From Melioribacteraceae bacterium (lineage in GTDB: Bacteria; Bacteroidota; Ignavibacteria; Ignavibacteriales; Melioribacteraceae): DNA of 64,000 bases. Position 1 is the stretch's first letter; the number at the start of each line of letters is the position of its first letter. The notes beneath the pieces are model-generated. The model saw only the letters and a program-made list of their open reading frames with translations, ran no database searches and was not told where the DNA came from. Made by a program: the position numbers and the translations under genes. Location: the NCBI GenBank assembly GCA_035362835.1, contig DAOSDY010000001.1, forward strand, positions 1,364,001 through 1,428,000, given 5' to 3'. Shown here piece by piece: positions 46,469 through 54,328 of this stretch.

Positions 46469-46762
46469 TTAGAACTTTTCTGAGCGCAGAACATTTATAT
46501 CGGTTGTGAATATAACCATCGCATAATTTGAATAATACTTTTTCTGACAGTGGTCCAGAATAGACTTTGCGGTCTCTTCTCCGCATATTACTTCTATCTG
46601 AATATTCTGGCTCTGTCCCCAATCTGCGCTCCTTGTGCCGTGTGCGCCGCTTCCGCGCGCTTCAACAATCGTATAACCCTTTGCGCCTAAGGATTTCAGG
46701 TCTTGTACGAGCATCGATTCCAGTATTGATTCGGTTATTATTGTAATTAATTTTTTCTGCAT
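46469..46762 (-). CDS. PII-like regulatory protein (SbtB type)
   Basis: A 97-residue protein with the ferredoxin-like PII fold pattern: KLITIITESILESMLVQDLKSLGAKGYTIVEARGSGAHG. The following GTRSADWGQSQNIQIEVICGEETAKSILDHC fits a short T-loop and B-loop region. It lies between a SbtA transporter and a membrane protein. In cyanobacteria SbtB binds adenine nucleotides (including cAMP) and gates SbtA. The C-terminal CGPxGC R-loop seen in some cyanobacterial SbtB proteins is absent; the protein ends INVLRSEKF. Confidence 0.85.
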   Translation of the reverse strand: MQKKLITIITESILESMLVQDLKSLGAKGYTIVEARGSGAHGTRSADWGQSQNIQIEVICGEETAKSILDHCQKKYYSNYAMVIFTTDINVLRSEKF

Positions 46763-46773
46763 ATCTCTTTCCT

Positions 46774-47721
46774 TTAATGAATCATAATAGACATCCAGTG
46801 ATAAACCGGAATTCCGAAAATCAGATTGAACGGGAATGTAATCACGAGTGATGACGTAAGATAGAATGTAGGATTAGCTTCCGGAACCGCAATTCTCATT
46901 GCTGCAGGAGCGGCAATATAAGAAGCGCTCGCGGCAAGCGTTGCTAGAACAGTTGTCCCGCCAACCGAAAGGCCCGAATAATAACCGATTAATGTTCCAA
47001 TCATTCCCGAAATCAGAGGCATAATGATTCCGAAGCCGATAAGAAACGAACCGGCACGCTTAAGATCCGATAGTCTTCTCGAGGCAACAAGCCCCATCTC
47101 CAGCAGGAAGAATGTTAAAGCTCCTTTAAACGGATCGAAAAAAACTATTTTAACCGGCTGAATTCCTGATGGGCCGAGAATATATCCGGCAATGAGCCCC
47201 GTAAGTAAAAGGTAGATACTCTTTCCGAAAATAACCTCGTGAACCAGTTTGCCGTAAGCTATTTGAGATTTGCCGGCTCTTAAACGCGCGATGAAAATTC
47301 CAACCGCGATTGCCGGTATTTCGAGCAATACGAGAAGGACTGTCGTGTACTCTTCATATAATACACCCAGGCGGTCGAGGTAGATCATTACAACTGCGAA
47401 TGTAACGGCGCTTACAGATCCGTAATGAGCGGCAATGGCCGCTGAATCCGCACGGTTAAAATTCCCGATTCGCCGGAGTATTAAGTAAGCAACAACGGGA
47501 ATGATCAATCCAATTGATATTGATCCTGCAGCCGGGAATAGCATTTTTACCAGATCCGTCTCTGCAAGTTGAACCCCTCCTTTTAAGCCGATCGATAATA
47601 GAAGATAGATACTTATTATCTCATAGATAGCTTCGGGAAGTTTAAGATCCGACTTTACTATGCCGGCAAGCAGACCGATTATAAAAAAAATTATTGCCGG
47701 GTCTCTGAGGTTTTCTATCAT
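46774..47721 (-). CDS. SbtA-like sodium-dependent bicarbonate transporter
   Basis: A 315-residue membrane protein with about ten helices in two inverted halves (DUF897/SbtA family). The N-terminus LRDPAIIFFIIGLLAGIVKSDLKLPEAIYEIISIYLLLSIGLKGG is characteristic, as is LATLAASASYIAAPAAMRIAVPEANP near the C-terminus, where the substrate and Na+ sites lie. It imports HCO3- with Na+. In a non-photosynthetic organism it may feed carboxylases or carbamoyl-phosphate synthesis (inference). First gene of a three-gene operon with a PII-like protein. Confidence 0.92.
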   Translation of the reverse strand: MIENLRDPAIIFFIIGLLAGIVKSDLKLPEAIYEIISIYLLLSIGLKGGVQLAETDLVKMLFPAAGSISIGLIIPVVAYLILRRIGNFNRADSAAIAAHYGSVSAVTFAVVMIYLDRLGVLYEEYTTVLLVLLEIPAIAVGIFIARLRAGKSQIAYGKLVHEVIFGKSIYLLLTGLIAGYILGPSGIQPVKIVFFDPFKGALTFFLLEMGLVASRRLSDLKRAGSFLIGFGIIMPLISGMIGTLIGYYSGLSVGGTTVLATLAASASYIAAPAAMRIAVPEANPTFYLTSSLVITFPFNLIFGIPVYHWMSIMIH

Positions 47722-47885
47722 TAATTATTTGCCTGTAATTGTAAGGGGATCACATTTGAACAAATGCAGTCAAAAGTTAGTAATTCTCCGGAAAAAAAAT
47801 CATAAATAAAAAAGAGTAGAATTAATTTTTTTTCCGGCTTAAAAAGCGGCTTTGCAGCATCGCGATTTTTCCGTATTTTTGCACC

Positions 47886-47958
47886 GCACTCATAGCTCAG
47901 CTGGTAGAGCATCTGACTCTTAATCAGCAGGTCGCCGGTTCGAATCCGGCTGAGTGCA
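47886..47958 (+). tRNA. tRNA-Lys (anticodon CTT)
   Basis: A 73-nt cloverleaf: acceptor GCACTCA pairs with TGAGTGC, D-arm TAGCTCAGCTGGTAGAGC, anticodon loop CTCTTAA giving CTT (Lys), and T-arm GCCGG-TTCGAAT-CCGGC. The outermost anticodon-stem pair (T/C) is mismatched, the other four are paired. The discriminator is A; CCA is not encoded. This gene marks the change from conserved chromosome to the A+T-rich accessory region. Confidence 0.97.
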
Positions 47959-47963
47959 CAAAT

Positions 47964-47999
47964 GACCCCGAAATCGCATTCTTTTCGGGGTCTTTTTTT
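47964..47999 (+). terminator. Intrinsic terminator after tRNA-Lys
   Basis: A perfect 10-bp stem (47964-47973 with 47983-47992) with a 9-base loop and eight T (47992-47999), beginning six bases after the tRNA. Confidence 0.93.
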
Positions 48000-48045
48000 G
48001 TGTAACAACTAAAATTTACCAGTTTTAGCCTATGTTTTAAGTTTT

Positions 48046-48177
48046 ACTATTGCAAAACTATTGCACTGTTATTTGATAGAATGAAATTTATATGAGAACA
48101 CTGAAAGAAGAGCTGAAGAAATTCCGACGACCGGCGAGGCAGGGAGGGCTGTAGAAATACAGCCTTTCACTATTGCA
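48046..48177 (+). repeat. Three ACTATTGCA direct repeats next to tRNA-Lys
   Basis: Exact 9-base copies at 48046-48054, 48057-48065 and 48169-48177; the first two are 11 bases apart. Phased short repeats close to a tRNA 3' end are what arm-type integrase binding sites look like, but this is inference without an integrase gene in view. Confidence 0.5.
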
Positions 48178-48277
48178 ATTGTTAATAAACTTTTGTTTTT
48201 ATTGGATTTTTAAAGGTAAGAAGCCGGGCTCACTCTATGCGGAAAACCGCAATACATAATATTTAACCAGTAACGCT

Positions 48278-48305
48278 AATTAATACTTTTAATAAAGTAT
48301 TAATT
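48278..48305. repeat. Perfect 12-bp A+T-rich inverted repeat
   Basis: Arms AATTAATACTTT and AAAGTATTAATT with a 4-base TAAT loop. No T-run on the plus strand. Could be an operator or remnant of a terminator. Confidence 0.6.
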
Positions 48306-48598
48306 GCATATCAAAATTCAACTGATTAATTTCTCTATGCCCTCAAATCAATATTGGATTAAGTCGTATGAGCTTAATACCTATACAGACCCCAGATCTT
48401 TCCCTGCAAACAAAATTAAATATTTATATATAGCACTATATCCCGTATTATAACTGTCATTTTAAAATAAAAGCAAATAAAGTTTGCGGGCTTGTCCGGC
48501 ATTAGTTTGACGGAATAAACAACTTAATACAAGTTATCCCCTCGCGGGTTAACTAATAATTATTTACAATCAACCACAAAAAGTCAAAGGAGAATATT

Positions 48599-49030
48599 AT
48601 GGGAGTAACCTATCAAGAAACTAGGGTAAGGCGAGTTATAATCGTTACCAACGAAGATTCTCAAGTTTGGAAAGAAATCTTGTCTCAATCTCGTACAGAG
48701 CAGGCATATAAGCATCTGGTTGTCCTCCCTCGAAATTCATTTCTTAGTGAGATTAATAAAGCCAAAAAGGTATACAAAGATTATCCAGACGCTGCTATAC
48801 TTATCGATCCATGGGTAGCAAGGAGCAGTGATTTCGAAGAAGCCGGAACAATATTAATTGCTCCAAGCTCGAATTCAACTGCCGATGAGATTGAACAGAT
48901 TGTGAGGAGGTGGAATGAAGCGGCGTGGATTAAAGGTGGTACCGGGAAATATGCGATAGACATACAACTCACATTAGATAAAGACTCAAAAGAACACCAA
49001 AGGTTCATGGAACGGAGTAAGAGTTCTTGA
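48599..49030 (+). CDS. Unrecognised 143-residue soluble protein
   Basis: No family recognised. The sequence reads as a compact alpha/beta protein: RRVIIVTNEDSQVWKEI, HLVVLPRNSFLSEI, YPDAAILIDPWV and GTILIAPSSNSTADEI look like beta-strand/helix alternations, followed by a Trp-containing helix and a charged tail. No signal peptide or membrane helix. A strong AAAGGAG sits 8 bases before the ATG. First gene past the tRNA-Lys, followed by an unusual hairpin region, so it stands as a one-gene unit. Confidence 0.75.
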   Translation: MGVTYQETRVRRVIIVTNEDSQVWKEILSQSRTEQAYKHLVVLPRNSFLSEINKAKKVYKDYPDAAILIDPWVARSSDFEEAGTILIAPSSNSTADEIEQIVRRWNEAAWIKGGTGKYAIDIQLTLDKDSKEHQRFMERSKSS

Positions 49031-49359
49031 GTCACAAGAATGTGCGTGGAATCGTTTCGTTTCTTGACATAAGTTGTTCCCCTTTCGAATTGTTCGTCAT
49101 TGATTATGAATGGCCTCGACTATGAACCAGCTTGCAAGATGTGGTTGCTTGTGCATAACCCGCTGCTGAACAATGACAGTCCCGCCGTTGGCGGGATAGA
49201 CTGTTTTTCAGTGCAGCAATTTTGTAATTATAAAATTATGTTAAAAAAATATAGTTTTTCTTTTTGTGTAGTTAACAAAACCAATATAACTCAAGGCGTC
49301 TGTTATTGATCTTTAACAAAATATGCAGTTATCCACATAAAATTAATTTGGAGATATAA
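49031..49359. other. Intergenic stretch with a large composite hairpin
   Basis: About 330 bases without a gene I believe in; a 69-codon frame at 49100-49309 runs through the hairpin and lacks a ribosome site, so I leave it out. The hairpin (49162-49217) is described separately. The 3' part carries the GGAG ribosome site for the next gene. Confidence 0.6.
49162..49217. repeat. Composite hairpin with bulges (recombination-site-like)
   Basis: Nested arms: outer GCTGC/GCAGC (49163-49167 with 49213-49217) and TGAA/TTCA, inner ACAGT/ACTGT and CCGCC/GGCGG separated by bulged bases, with a short loop near 49188. GCATAAC lies just outside the left arm. A T-run (49203-49207) follows the inner stem. 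Bulged, imperfect long hairpins beginning with a -AAC core recall integron attC sites, but the matching right-hand GTTRRRY core is not clear; an intrinsic terminator is the simpler reading. Confidence 0.5.
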
Positions 49360-49857
49360 ATGAACACAACAACTGTCACTCACCAGTGTACATTTTGTAA
49401 AAAGAATTTAGAACATAACCCTCATATTTTACATGCTACAACAGGAAAAATTGTTACCAGCCAAATCGACCAAATAAAAAGAGTAGATCCAACAACTGTT
49501 CAACAAACAATTACTACCCAGTATGCAGATACAAAAGACCATTCTTATGCATTGTGTAATAACTGTTGGACTAATGCAAGGATTCGCATATTGTTGCTTC
49601 TTTCTTCTCCATTAATTTTGTTGCTACTATTTTTAATAGGAAATTTTGCATTAAATATTCAGATTCTCACAACGGACATGGCAGCAATCATAATAATATC
49701 TCTAATGGTTCTTATATGGGTAATTGGTATACCGTACGCTCGCTCGCATGAACCATGGCATCGATTGAAGAAAATGGCTGTTCAAGAACGTGGTGGAGCT
49801 CCATTTGTTGTATTCTCAGGAAGTAAGGAGAATTCAACATTGATATTGCCAGTTTAA
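49360..49857 (+). CDS. Small membrane protein with N-terminal zinc-ribbon-like cysteines
   Basis: A 165-residue protein, family not recognised. CTFC near residue 9 and CNNC near residue 64 form two CxxC pairs fitting a zinc ribbon, with the intervening part rich in Thr/Gln. Two transmembrane helices follow (about residues 71-92 ILLLLSSPLILLLLFLIGN and 99-120 MAAIIIISLMVLIWVIG), then a short cytoplasmic-looking tail. The ribosome site GGAG is eight bases before the ATG. It stands as a single gene between two hairpin regions. Confidence 0.78.
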   Translation: MNTTTVTHQCTFCKKNLEHNPHILHATTGKIVTSQIDQIKRVDPTTVQQTITTQYADTKDHSYALCNNCWTNARIRILLLLSSPLILLLLFLIGNFALNIQILTTDMAAIIIISLMVLIWVIGIPYARSHEPWHRLKKMAVQERGGAPFVVFSGSKENSTLILPV

Positions 49858-50166
49858 TAATCCATTCCCAGTTTATACTTCTCAAAATCATCTGCGGCCG
49901 CAAAAGCACGCCAGCAAAAAGTCCTTACATACTGGCTTTACATAACACCTCATTATTTGCTTTACATACTTTCTATTTGTAGTTAATCATTCTATTTGTT
50001 ATAAAACTAAAAAATTATATATCGCAAATAATGGGCATTATGTAAGCTTTTGCGGTTACATCATAATACACACATTTATAAGTTATTTCTCTAATTCAAA
50101 ATTATTATTTCATGTGCCATTGTTATCGTAGATGAAATTATTCTGATTCGTTTATTCCCATTTTAA
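49858..50166. other. Intergenic stretch with a long imperfect inverted repeat
   Basis: About 310 bases without a gene. It holds the 158-base inverted-repeat structure described next, and three near copies of CTTTACATA (near 49923, 49936 and 49960) within its left half. Confidence 0.65.
49898..50055. repeat. Long imperfect inverted repeat with unpaired bases in its arms
   Basis: Outer arms CCGCAAAAGC (49898-49907) and GCTTTTGCGG (50046-50055) are perfect complements. Inner arms 49935-49960 and 50024-50047 pair as GCTTTACATAA...CATTATTTGC with GCAAATAATG...TTATGTAAGC, leaving two or three extra bases in the left arm. The spacer of about 60 bases is A+T-rich. This could be a small non-autonomous mobile element or a degenerate single-strand recombination site; it lies between unrelated genes. 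Confidence 0.55.
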
Positions 50167-50832
50167 TTAACGTATATTAAAAAATGAGAACCACTTATTC
50201 TTTCTCTTTGGTGTTATATAATCTCTTAAACTCTCTGCTATCGGATCAGCGTACTTTGAATAATATGAATGACTGTCATATGAAACACTTACTCTTCTCG
50301 TTTTATTATAATTTCCACATTTTACACAATTGAAATCAATTTCATAGTTAGATGCTTCTGCAGTACCGATTGCTCGTCTAATGTTATATCCAGGTTCTAC
50401 CTCAATAACTGTAACAAAATTGCATATGTCACACTTTAAACAAGTAAATGCTTTGGTAGTATATGCCAGATCATCATTTATAAATCTTCCTACAAAATTA
50501 ATCCACCCTTCTTCATTTGTAATCATTTTATTATCAGTTAAAATCCCTGCTTTTTCATTTTCAAGCGCTGAAATCAAATTCTTATACTTTTTCCTAAGCT
50601 TTTTATTACTCGCCCTTGTTTTTATTTTTTCTAATATTGCTCGATACTCATATTCAGAGACTAACCTATCTATCCCATGATTTAAGTGGCACTTTGGACA
50701 GATACTCGACATAACCGTTGTCCACATCTTAATCTGGTTGCCGCAATGCGTACACTCAGCATACGCAGATCCTGACTCCATCATTGAACGTAATTTATCC
50801 TTATCCCACTGACCGGTATACTTGGTTGGCAT
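50167..50832 (-). CDS. Multi-zinc-ribbon protein of unknown function
   Basis: A 221-residue protein starting MPTKYTGQWDKDKLRSMMES. Four CxxC pairs are visible: CTHC, CPKC, CLKC (with a nearby CDIC) and CVKC, suggesting two or three zinc ribbons at the two ends, separated by a basic, charged helix (KIKTRASNKKLRKKYKNLISAL). The start at 50832 is chosen because GGAGG lies directly upstream; the frame continues 17 codons further. No family recognised; zinc ribbons plus a basic helix fit nucleic-acid or protein binding (inference). The only minus-strand intact gene of this accessory region. Confidence 0.75.
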   Translation of the reverse strand: MPTKYTGQWDKDKLRSMMESGSAYAECTHCGNQIKMWTTVMSSICPKCHLNHGIDRLVSEYEYRAILEKIKTRASNKKLRKKYKNLISALENEKAGILTDNKMITNEEGWINFVGRFINDDLAYTTKAFTCLKCDICNFVTVIEVEPGYNIRRAIGTAEASNYEIDFNCVKCGNYNKTRRVSVSYDSHSYYSKYADPIAESLRDYITPKRKNKWFSFFNIR

Positions 50833-51226
50833 TTCATCCTCCGTATTATTCCATTTATTTTTTTGAAAATAATAGGAAAACAAGATTCGTTGAGAACGGA
50901 CTGAATAAAACTTAATTAATTTACTTACTCATTTCAATTCTATTATTAAATTTATATCAAGTCTTTATGTATAATATAAAAACCAAGCTAAAAGAAAAAT
51001 TATGTTTCGCAAAATAATACAGGGGAGTATTTATAACTCAAATAAATATAAATTATTTTGTTTATATACCTCATTATTATTCCGACAATCTGCTATATTG
51101 TAAATAAAGATTAAACCCCTGAATTATTGTATCAGCAATTGGAATTATTTTTAGACTGCTCTTACATCCTGTATTGTGAAGCATATCACGTTATCAATCT
51201 TTTTGTTTACTGTATAATTTATATAG

Positions 51227-51246
51227 TTGTAAAGTTATTTTTACAA
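51227..51246. promoter_or_regulatory. Palindromic operator candidate TTGTAAA-N6-TTTACAA
   Basis: Perfect 7-bp arms (51227-51233 and 51240-51246) with a 6-base spacer, overlapping the -35 of the sensor-kinase promoter candidate. A site of this shape suits a dimeric regulator, possibly the LuxR-type regulator encoded downstream (inference). Confidence 0.4.
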
Positions 51247-51267
51247 ATTAGATTATAAAAGTATAAT
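51240..51267 (+). promoter_or_regulatory. Sigma70-like promoter candidate for the sensor kinase
   Basis: TTTACA (51240-51245), 16-base spacer, TATAAT (51262-51267), 95 bases upstream of the kinase start. The -35 lies in the palindrome. Confidence 0.45.
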
Positions 51268-51361
51268 GAAGATTTATCACTCGCTATGAATGAAGCGAAT
51301 TTATACTAGCAAGGGGAATATAATGATAGCGTCATATTATCCCGGTAGTAAATAATTTGCC

Positions 51362-54307
51362 ATGATAAAATCACTATCAAAATATCGTGCTCACATTTTT
51401 AAAAAACCTCTGATATTCTTTTCAGCATTGTATCTTATTATTACTATGGTCCTGATATTAATATTCTTTTCATATTATAATAGCGAAAAAGCGAAAATTA
51501 TTGACGATCGGTTCTCTTTTCTTTCATCTACTGCAAAATTCAATCAATCTCAACTCAATAATTGGCTGCAAGGAAGAATCGCGCAACTGGAGGTTTTGAA
51601 AGTAAATGAACCACTGGTTAAAAGTCTTGCGTCTATATCATCCTCTGCTGATAAATCCCCGGAATTAATCCAATGGTTTGCTGCATTGAAGTATTATTAT
51701 GGATATGATGAAATATTACTCGTGAGAAATTCAAAAGAAATCGTTTATTCAACAACTAATCTAAACACAAGTATTTATCAAACCGATTCTATTCTATGTG
51801 TACATGCTATTCTTAATGATCGCATAGTGTTTTCGGATTCTGATGAAAATTACAGCTTCCCGGACATGATTAAATTCTATGTACCTCTTAATCCAATGTA
51901 CGGAAATTCATATACTCTAATTCTTTCAACATCATCATATAAAAATATTCACTCTCTAATTGCAAATTATGCACGGCAGGAAACAACTCTTGAGAGCGTT
52001 TTAGTTAAACCATATAAAAAATCTGTAGTATTTATAAGCCAATTACTAATATCTGAAAATCACCCGGACTCTTCCGGCTTTAATAATAAAAAAGCAATTT
52101 CAGATGCAAAAATAATAAATACTCGAAGGGGATTTGTCGAAGGGATTGATTATTACGGCCATCTTGTAATTGCTATTATGCAAAATATTCCAAATACAAC
52201 TTGGTCCATGATTACAAAAATTAATAAATCTGAATTCTATCTTCCGGTTGACAAACTATTTCAATCTGTGATTCTTGGACTCATCTCTAGTGATTTATTA
52301 TTGGTCATTATTCTGATTCTTATTTGGAGAAAAACTGTTGTTTCGAACTATAGAAAAATTGCTGAAACAGAAATTGAAAAAACAAGACTCGAAAATCGTT
52401 TTGAAATGCTTGTTAATGGAGTCAAAGACTTAGCAATATTTATTCTTGATCTGGATGGAAATGTAATATCATGGAATCAAGGTGCAGAATTATTGACAGG
52501 ATACAATTCAAACGAAATTATTCAAAAACATATCTCGTTGTTTTATTTTGAAGATGAAATAATAAATAAAAAACCTCAATCGGATTTGGAATTTGCTGGC
52601 AGGGAAGGCAGCTTTATTGATGATTCATGGAAATTAAGAAAGGATGGTTCATTCTTTTGGTCTAATACTCTAATTTCTTCTCTTAAGGATGAAAACACTA
52701 ATATCTATGGTTATTTGACCGTATTCCGGGATCTTTCAGATAGAAGGAAGATTGAAGATGATATGATTAAGTCACGGGATTTTTATCTTAAACTGTTGGA
52801 CGATTTTCCAAACCCCGTCTGGCGTTCTGGTATTGATGGAAAATTTAATTATTTCAATAAGGCATGGTTAAAATATACCGGCCGGAGTATTGATGAAGAA
52901 TTAAAGACCGACTGGACTATGAATTTGCACCATGATGACAAAGAAAAAGTAATTAGAAATTTTAACGAATTCTTCATTCAGCGTAATCATATAATCCAGG
53001 AATTTCGATTGAAAAATTACTCCGGTGAGTATAGATGGCTCATTAGTTTTGGTATCCCGTACTACGACCTTCAAAATAATTTCGCCGGATACCTGGGATC
53101 TTGCTATGATATTGATGAAAGGAAAAAATATGAAGAGACAATTAATGTGATGATGAGAGTTGGAGAACAGCTGTATAGTTCTCTGGATATTGATCAGATA
53201 TTAGATTCTCTTGTTACTGAAAGCATCCATTTTGTAGAAGCTAATAGTGGATTTGCCTGTTTGAAATCCGAACTTAGTTATGTAGTAAAAAGAATCTATA
53301 ATATTGACCATTGGGAATTCTTTTACCGGCATTATACTAACAATTCAGAGATTATTAATATTTTAGAAAAAAATAGGAAAGCATTGTTCATAAGTAATAT
53401 TAACGGAAGCAATTCCGATCAAGAGATTATAAAAAAATATGGTGTTAAAAAGTTATTAAGAGCACCCTTGTTTGGGTCTTCGGGTGATATTATTGGTTTC
53501 TTTGAATTACACTATAATTCAAATAAGGAGATTGATCTTAACCATCTGAATCTTATCAATTCTATCGCAAAAAACGCATCAATAGCAATAATTAAATCTC
53601 TTAATTATGAACAGCTTCGCCTCACTGAACAACAACTTCGCAATTCTGAATCGGAATTGCGTGATTTAGCTGCACAAATACAGTATGCGCGTGAAAATGA
53701 ACGAAAAGAAATCGCCAGGGAAATTCATGATGAGCTTGGACAGCTATTTACCGGAATTAAATTAAATATTTCTTTCTTGCAGGAACAACTTGAGCAAAAT
53801 CAGAATATTGAAATAAGCGAGGTGATCGAAGAGCTTTCTTCGGTCCAGCAAATTGTCAATAAAGGTATTCAAACTGTCAGAGATATCTCTGTAAGCCTCA
53901 GATCTTATATTTTAGATCATCTAGGACTTATAACTGCTGTTCAAGAATACTGTCGTGAAATTGAGAGAATTAGTAATATAAAATGTGATTTTTCTTGCAA
54001 TGTAGAAGGGGTCGATCTGAATGATGATTCCAAAGTAGCCGTTTTCCGGATCATTCAAGAAGCCTTAACTAATATATTACGCCATGCAAATGCTTCACTT
54101 ATTATTGTTCATATTACTAAAGGGGAGAAGGAAATGAAAATTCTTATCTCTGATAATGGAAAAGGGATTGAAGAAAAGAATTATCATTCTGGTAAATCAA
54201 TGGGAATTCTTGGCATGAAAGAACGCGCTATTTATCTGAAAGGAATATTGAATATCGAAAGCATTGTGGGAAAAGGTACAACAGTGAATCTTAGTATACC
54301 TGTTTAA
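51362..54307 (+). CDS. Membrane sensor histidine kinase with two PAS domains and a GAF domain (NarX/HisKA_3 type)
   Basis: A 981-residue kinase. TM1 is at about 16-38; a periplasmic sensor of about 270 residues follows, probably a double-Cache-like fold; TM2 is at about 300-325 (GLISSDLLLVIILILIW). PAS domains lie at about 345-465 and 470-590, with PAC-like ends (YGYLTVFRDLSDRRK, YLGSCYDIDERKK), then a GAF domain at about 610-745. The HisKA_3 H-box NERKEIAREIHDELGQ carries His789, and the HATPase has SDNGKGIEE. The LuxR-type regulator follows 21 bases later. The signal is unknown. Confidence 0.93.
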   Translation: MIKSLSKYRAHIFKKPLIFFSALYLIITMVLILIFFSYYNSEKAKIIDDRFSFLSSTAKFNQSQLNNWLQGRIAQLEVLKVNEPLVKSLASISSSADKSPELIQWFAALKYYYGYDEILLVRNSKEIVYSTTNLNTSIYQTDSILCVHAILNDRIVFSDSDENYSFPDMIKFYVPLNPMYGNSYTLILSTSSYKNIHSLIANYARQETTLESVLVKPYKKSVVFISQLLISENHPDSSGFNNKKAISDAKIINTRRGFVEGIDYYGHLVIAIMQNIPNTTWSMITKINKSEFYLPVDKLFQSVILGLISSDLLLVIILILIWRKTVVSNYRKIAETEIEKTRLENRFEMLVNGVKDLAIFILDLDGNVISWNQGAELLTGYNSNEIIQKHISLFYFEDEIINKKPQSDLEFAGREGSFIDDSWKLRKDGSFFWSNTLISSLKDENTNIYGYLTVFRDLSDRRKIEDDMIKSRDFYLKLLDDFPNPVWRSGIDGKFNYFNKAWLKYTGRSIDEELKTDWTMNLHHDDKEKVIRNFNEFFIQRNHIIQEFRLKNYSGEYRWLISFGIPYYDLQNNFAGYLGSCYDIDERKKYEETINVMMRVGEQLYSSLDIDQILDSLVTESIHFVEANSGFACLKSELSYVVKRIYNIDHWEFFYRHYTNNSEIINILEKNRKALFISNINGSNSDQEIIKKYGVKKLLRAPLFGSSGDIIGFFELHYNSNKEIDLNHLNLINSIAKNASIAIIKSLNYEQLRLTEQQLRNSESELRDLAAQIQYARENERKEIAREIHDELGQLFTGIKLNISFLQEQLEQNQNIEISEVIEELSSVQQIVNKGIQTVRDISVSLRSYILDHLGLITAVQEYCREIERISNIKCDFSCNVEGVDLNDDSKVAVFRIIQEALTNILRHANASLIIVHITKGEKEMKILISDNGKGIEEKNYHSGKSMGILGMKERAIYLKGILNIESIVGKGTTVNLSIPV

Positions 54308-54328
54308 TAATACTTATGGAATATTATT

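Larger units (their letters stand above)
48001..48598. other. 598-base non-coding stretch downstream of tRNA-Lys
   Basis: No convincing gene. It holds three exact ACTATTGCA copies (48046, 48057, 48169), a tiny 20-codon frame (48092-48154) that I do not consider a gene, a 7-bp GAAA-type hairpin (48147-48164), a perfect 12-bp inverted repeat (48278-48305) and an AACTT/AAGTT palindrome near 48520. The last part leads into a strong Shine-Dalgarno for the 48599 gene, so a promoter is expected between about 48400 and 48580, but I cannot identify one with confidence. Confidence 0.7.
50884..51361. other. A+T-rich regulatory gap before the sensor kinase
   Basis: About 480 bases lacking a convincing gene (a 33-codon frame at 51002-51103 has only a weak ribosome site). 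It carries the promoter and palindrome listed next. The left part must hold the promoter of the minus-strand zinc-ribbon gene, which I cannot pick out. Confidence 0.6.

Noticed and set aside
47721..48008. 95-codon minus-strand frame across the tRNA-Lys region
   Set aside because: It runs antisense through the tRNA and its terminator and has no protein-like features, so it is a shadow frame.
48092..48154. 20-codon frame beginning MRTLKEELKKF downstream of the tRNA
   Set aside because: It is too short, with only a weak upstream signal; it could be an integrase relic but nothing supports that.
49100..49309. 69-codon plus-strand frame after the 48599 gene
   Set aside because: It lacks a ribosome site and reads straight through the composite hairpin at 49162-49217.
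49898..50055. CRISPR-like repeat interpretation of the CTTTACATA copies
   Set aside because: The copies are short, unevenly spaced and only three in number; no cas genes are present in the window.
51002..51103. 33-codon frame in the gap before the sensor kinase
   Set aside because: Weak ribosome site, low-complexity A+T-rich composition and no conserved feature.
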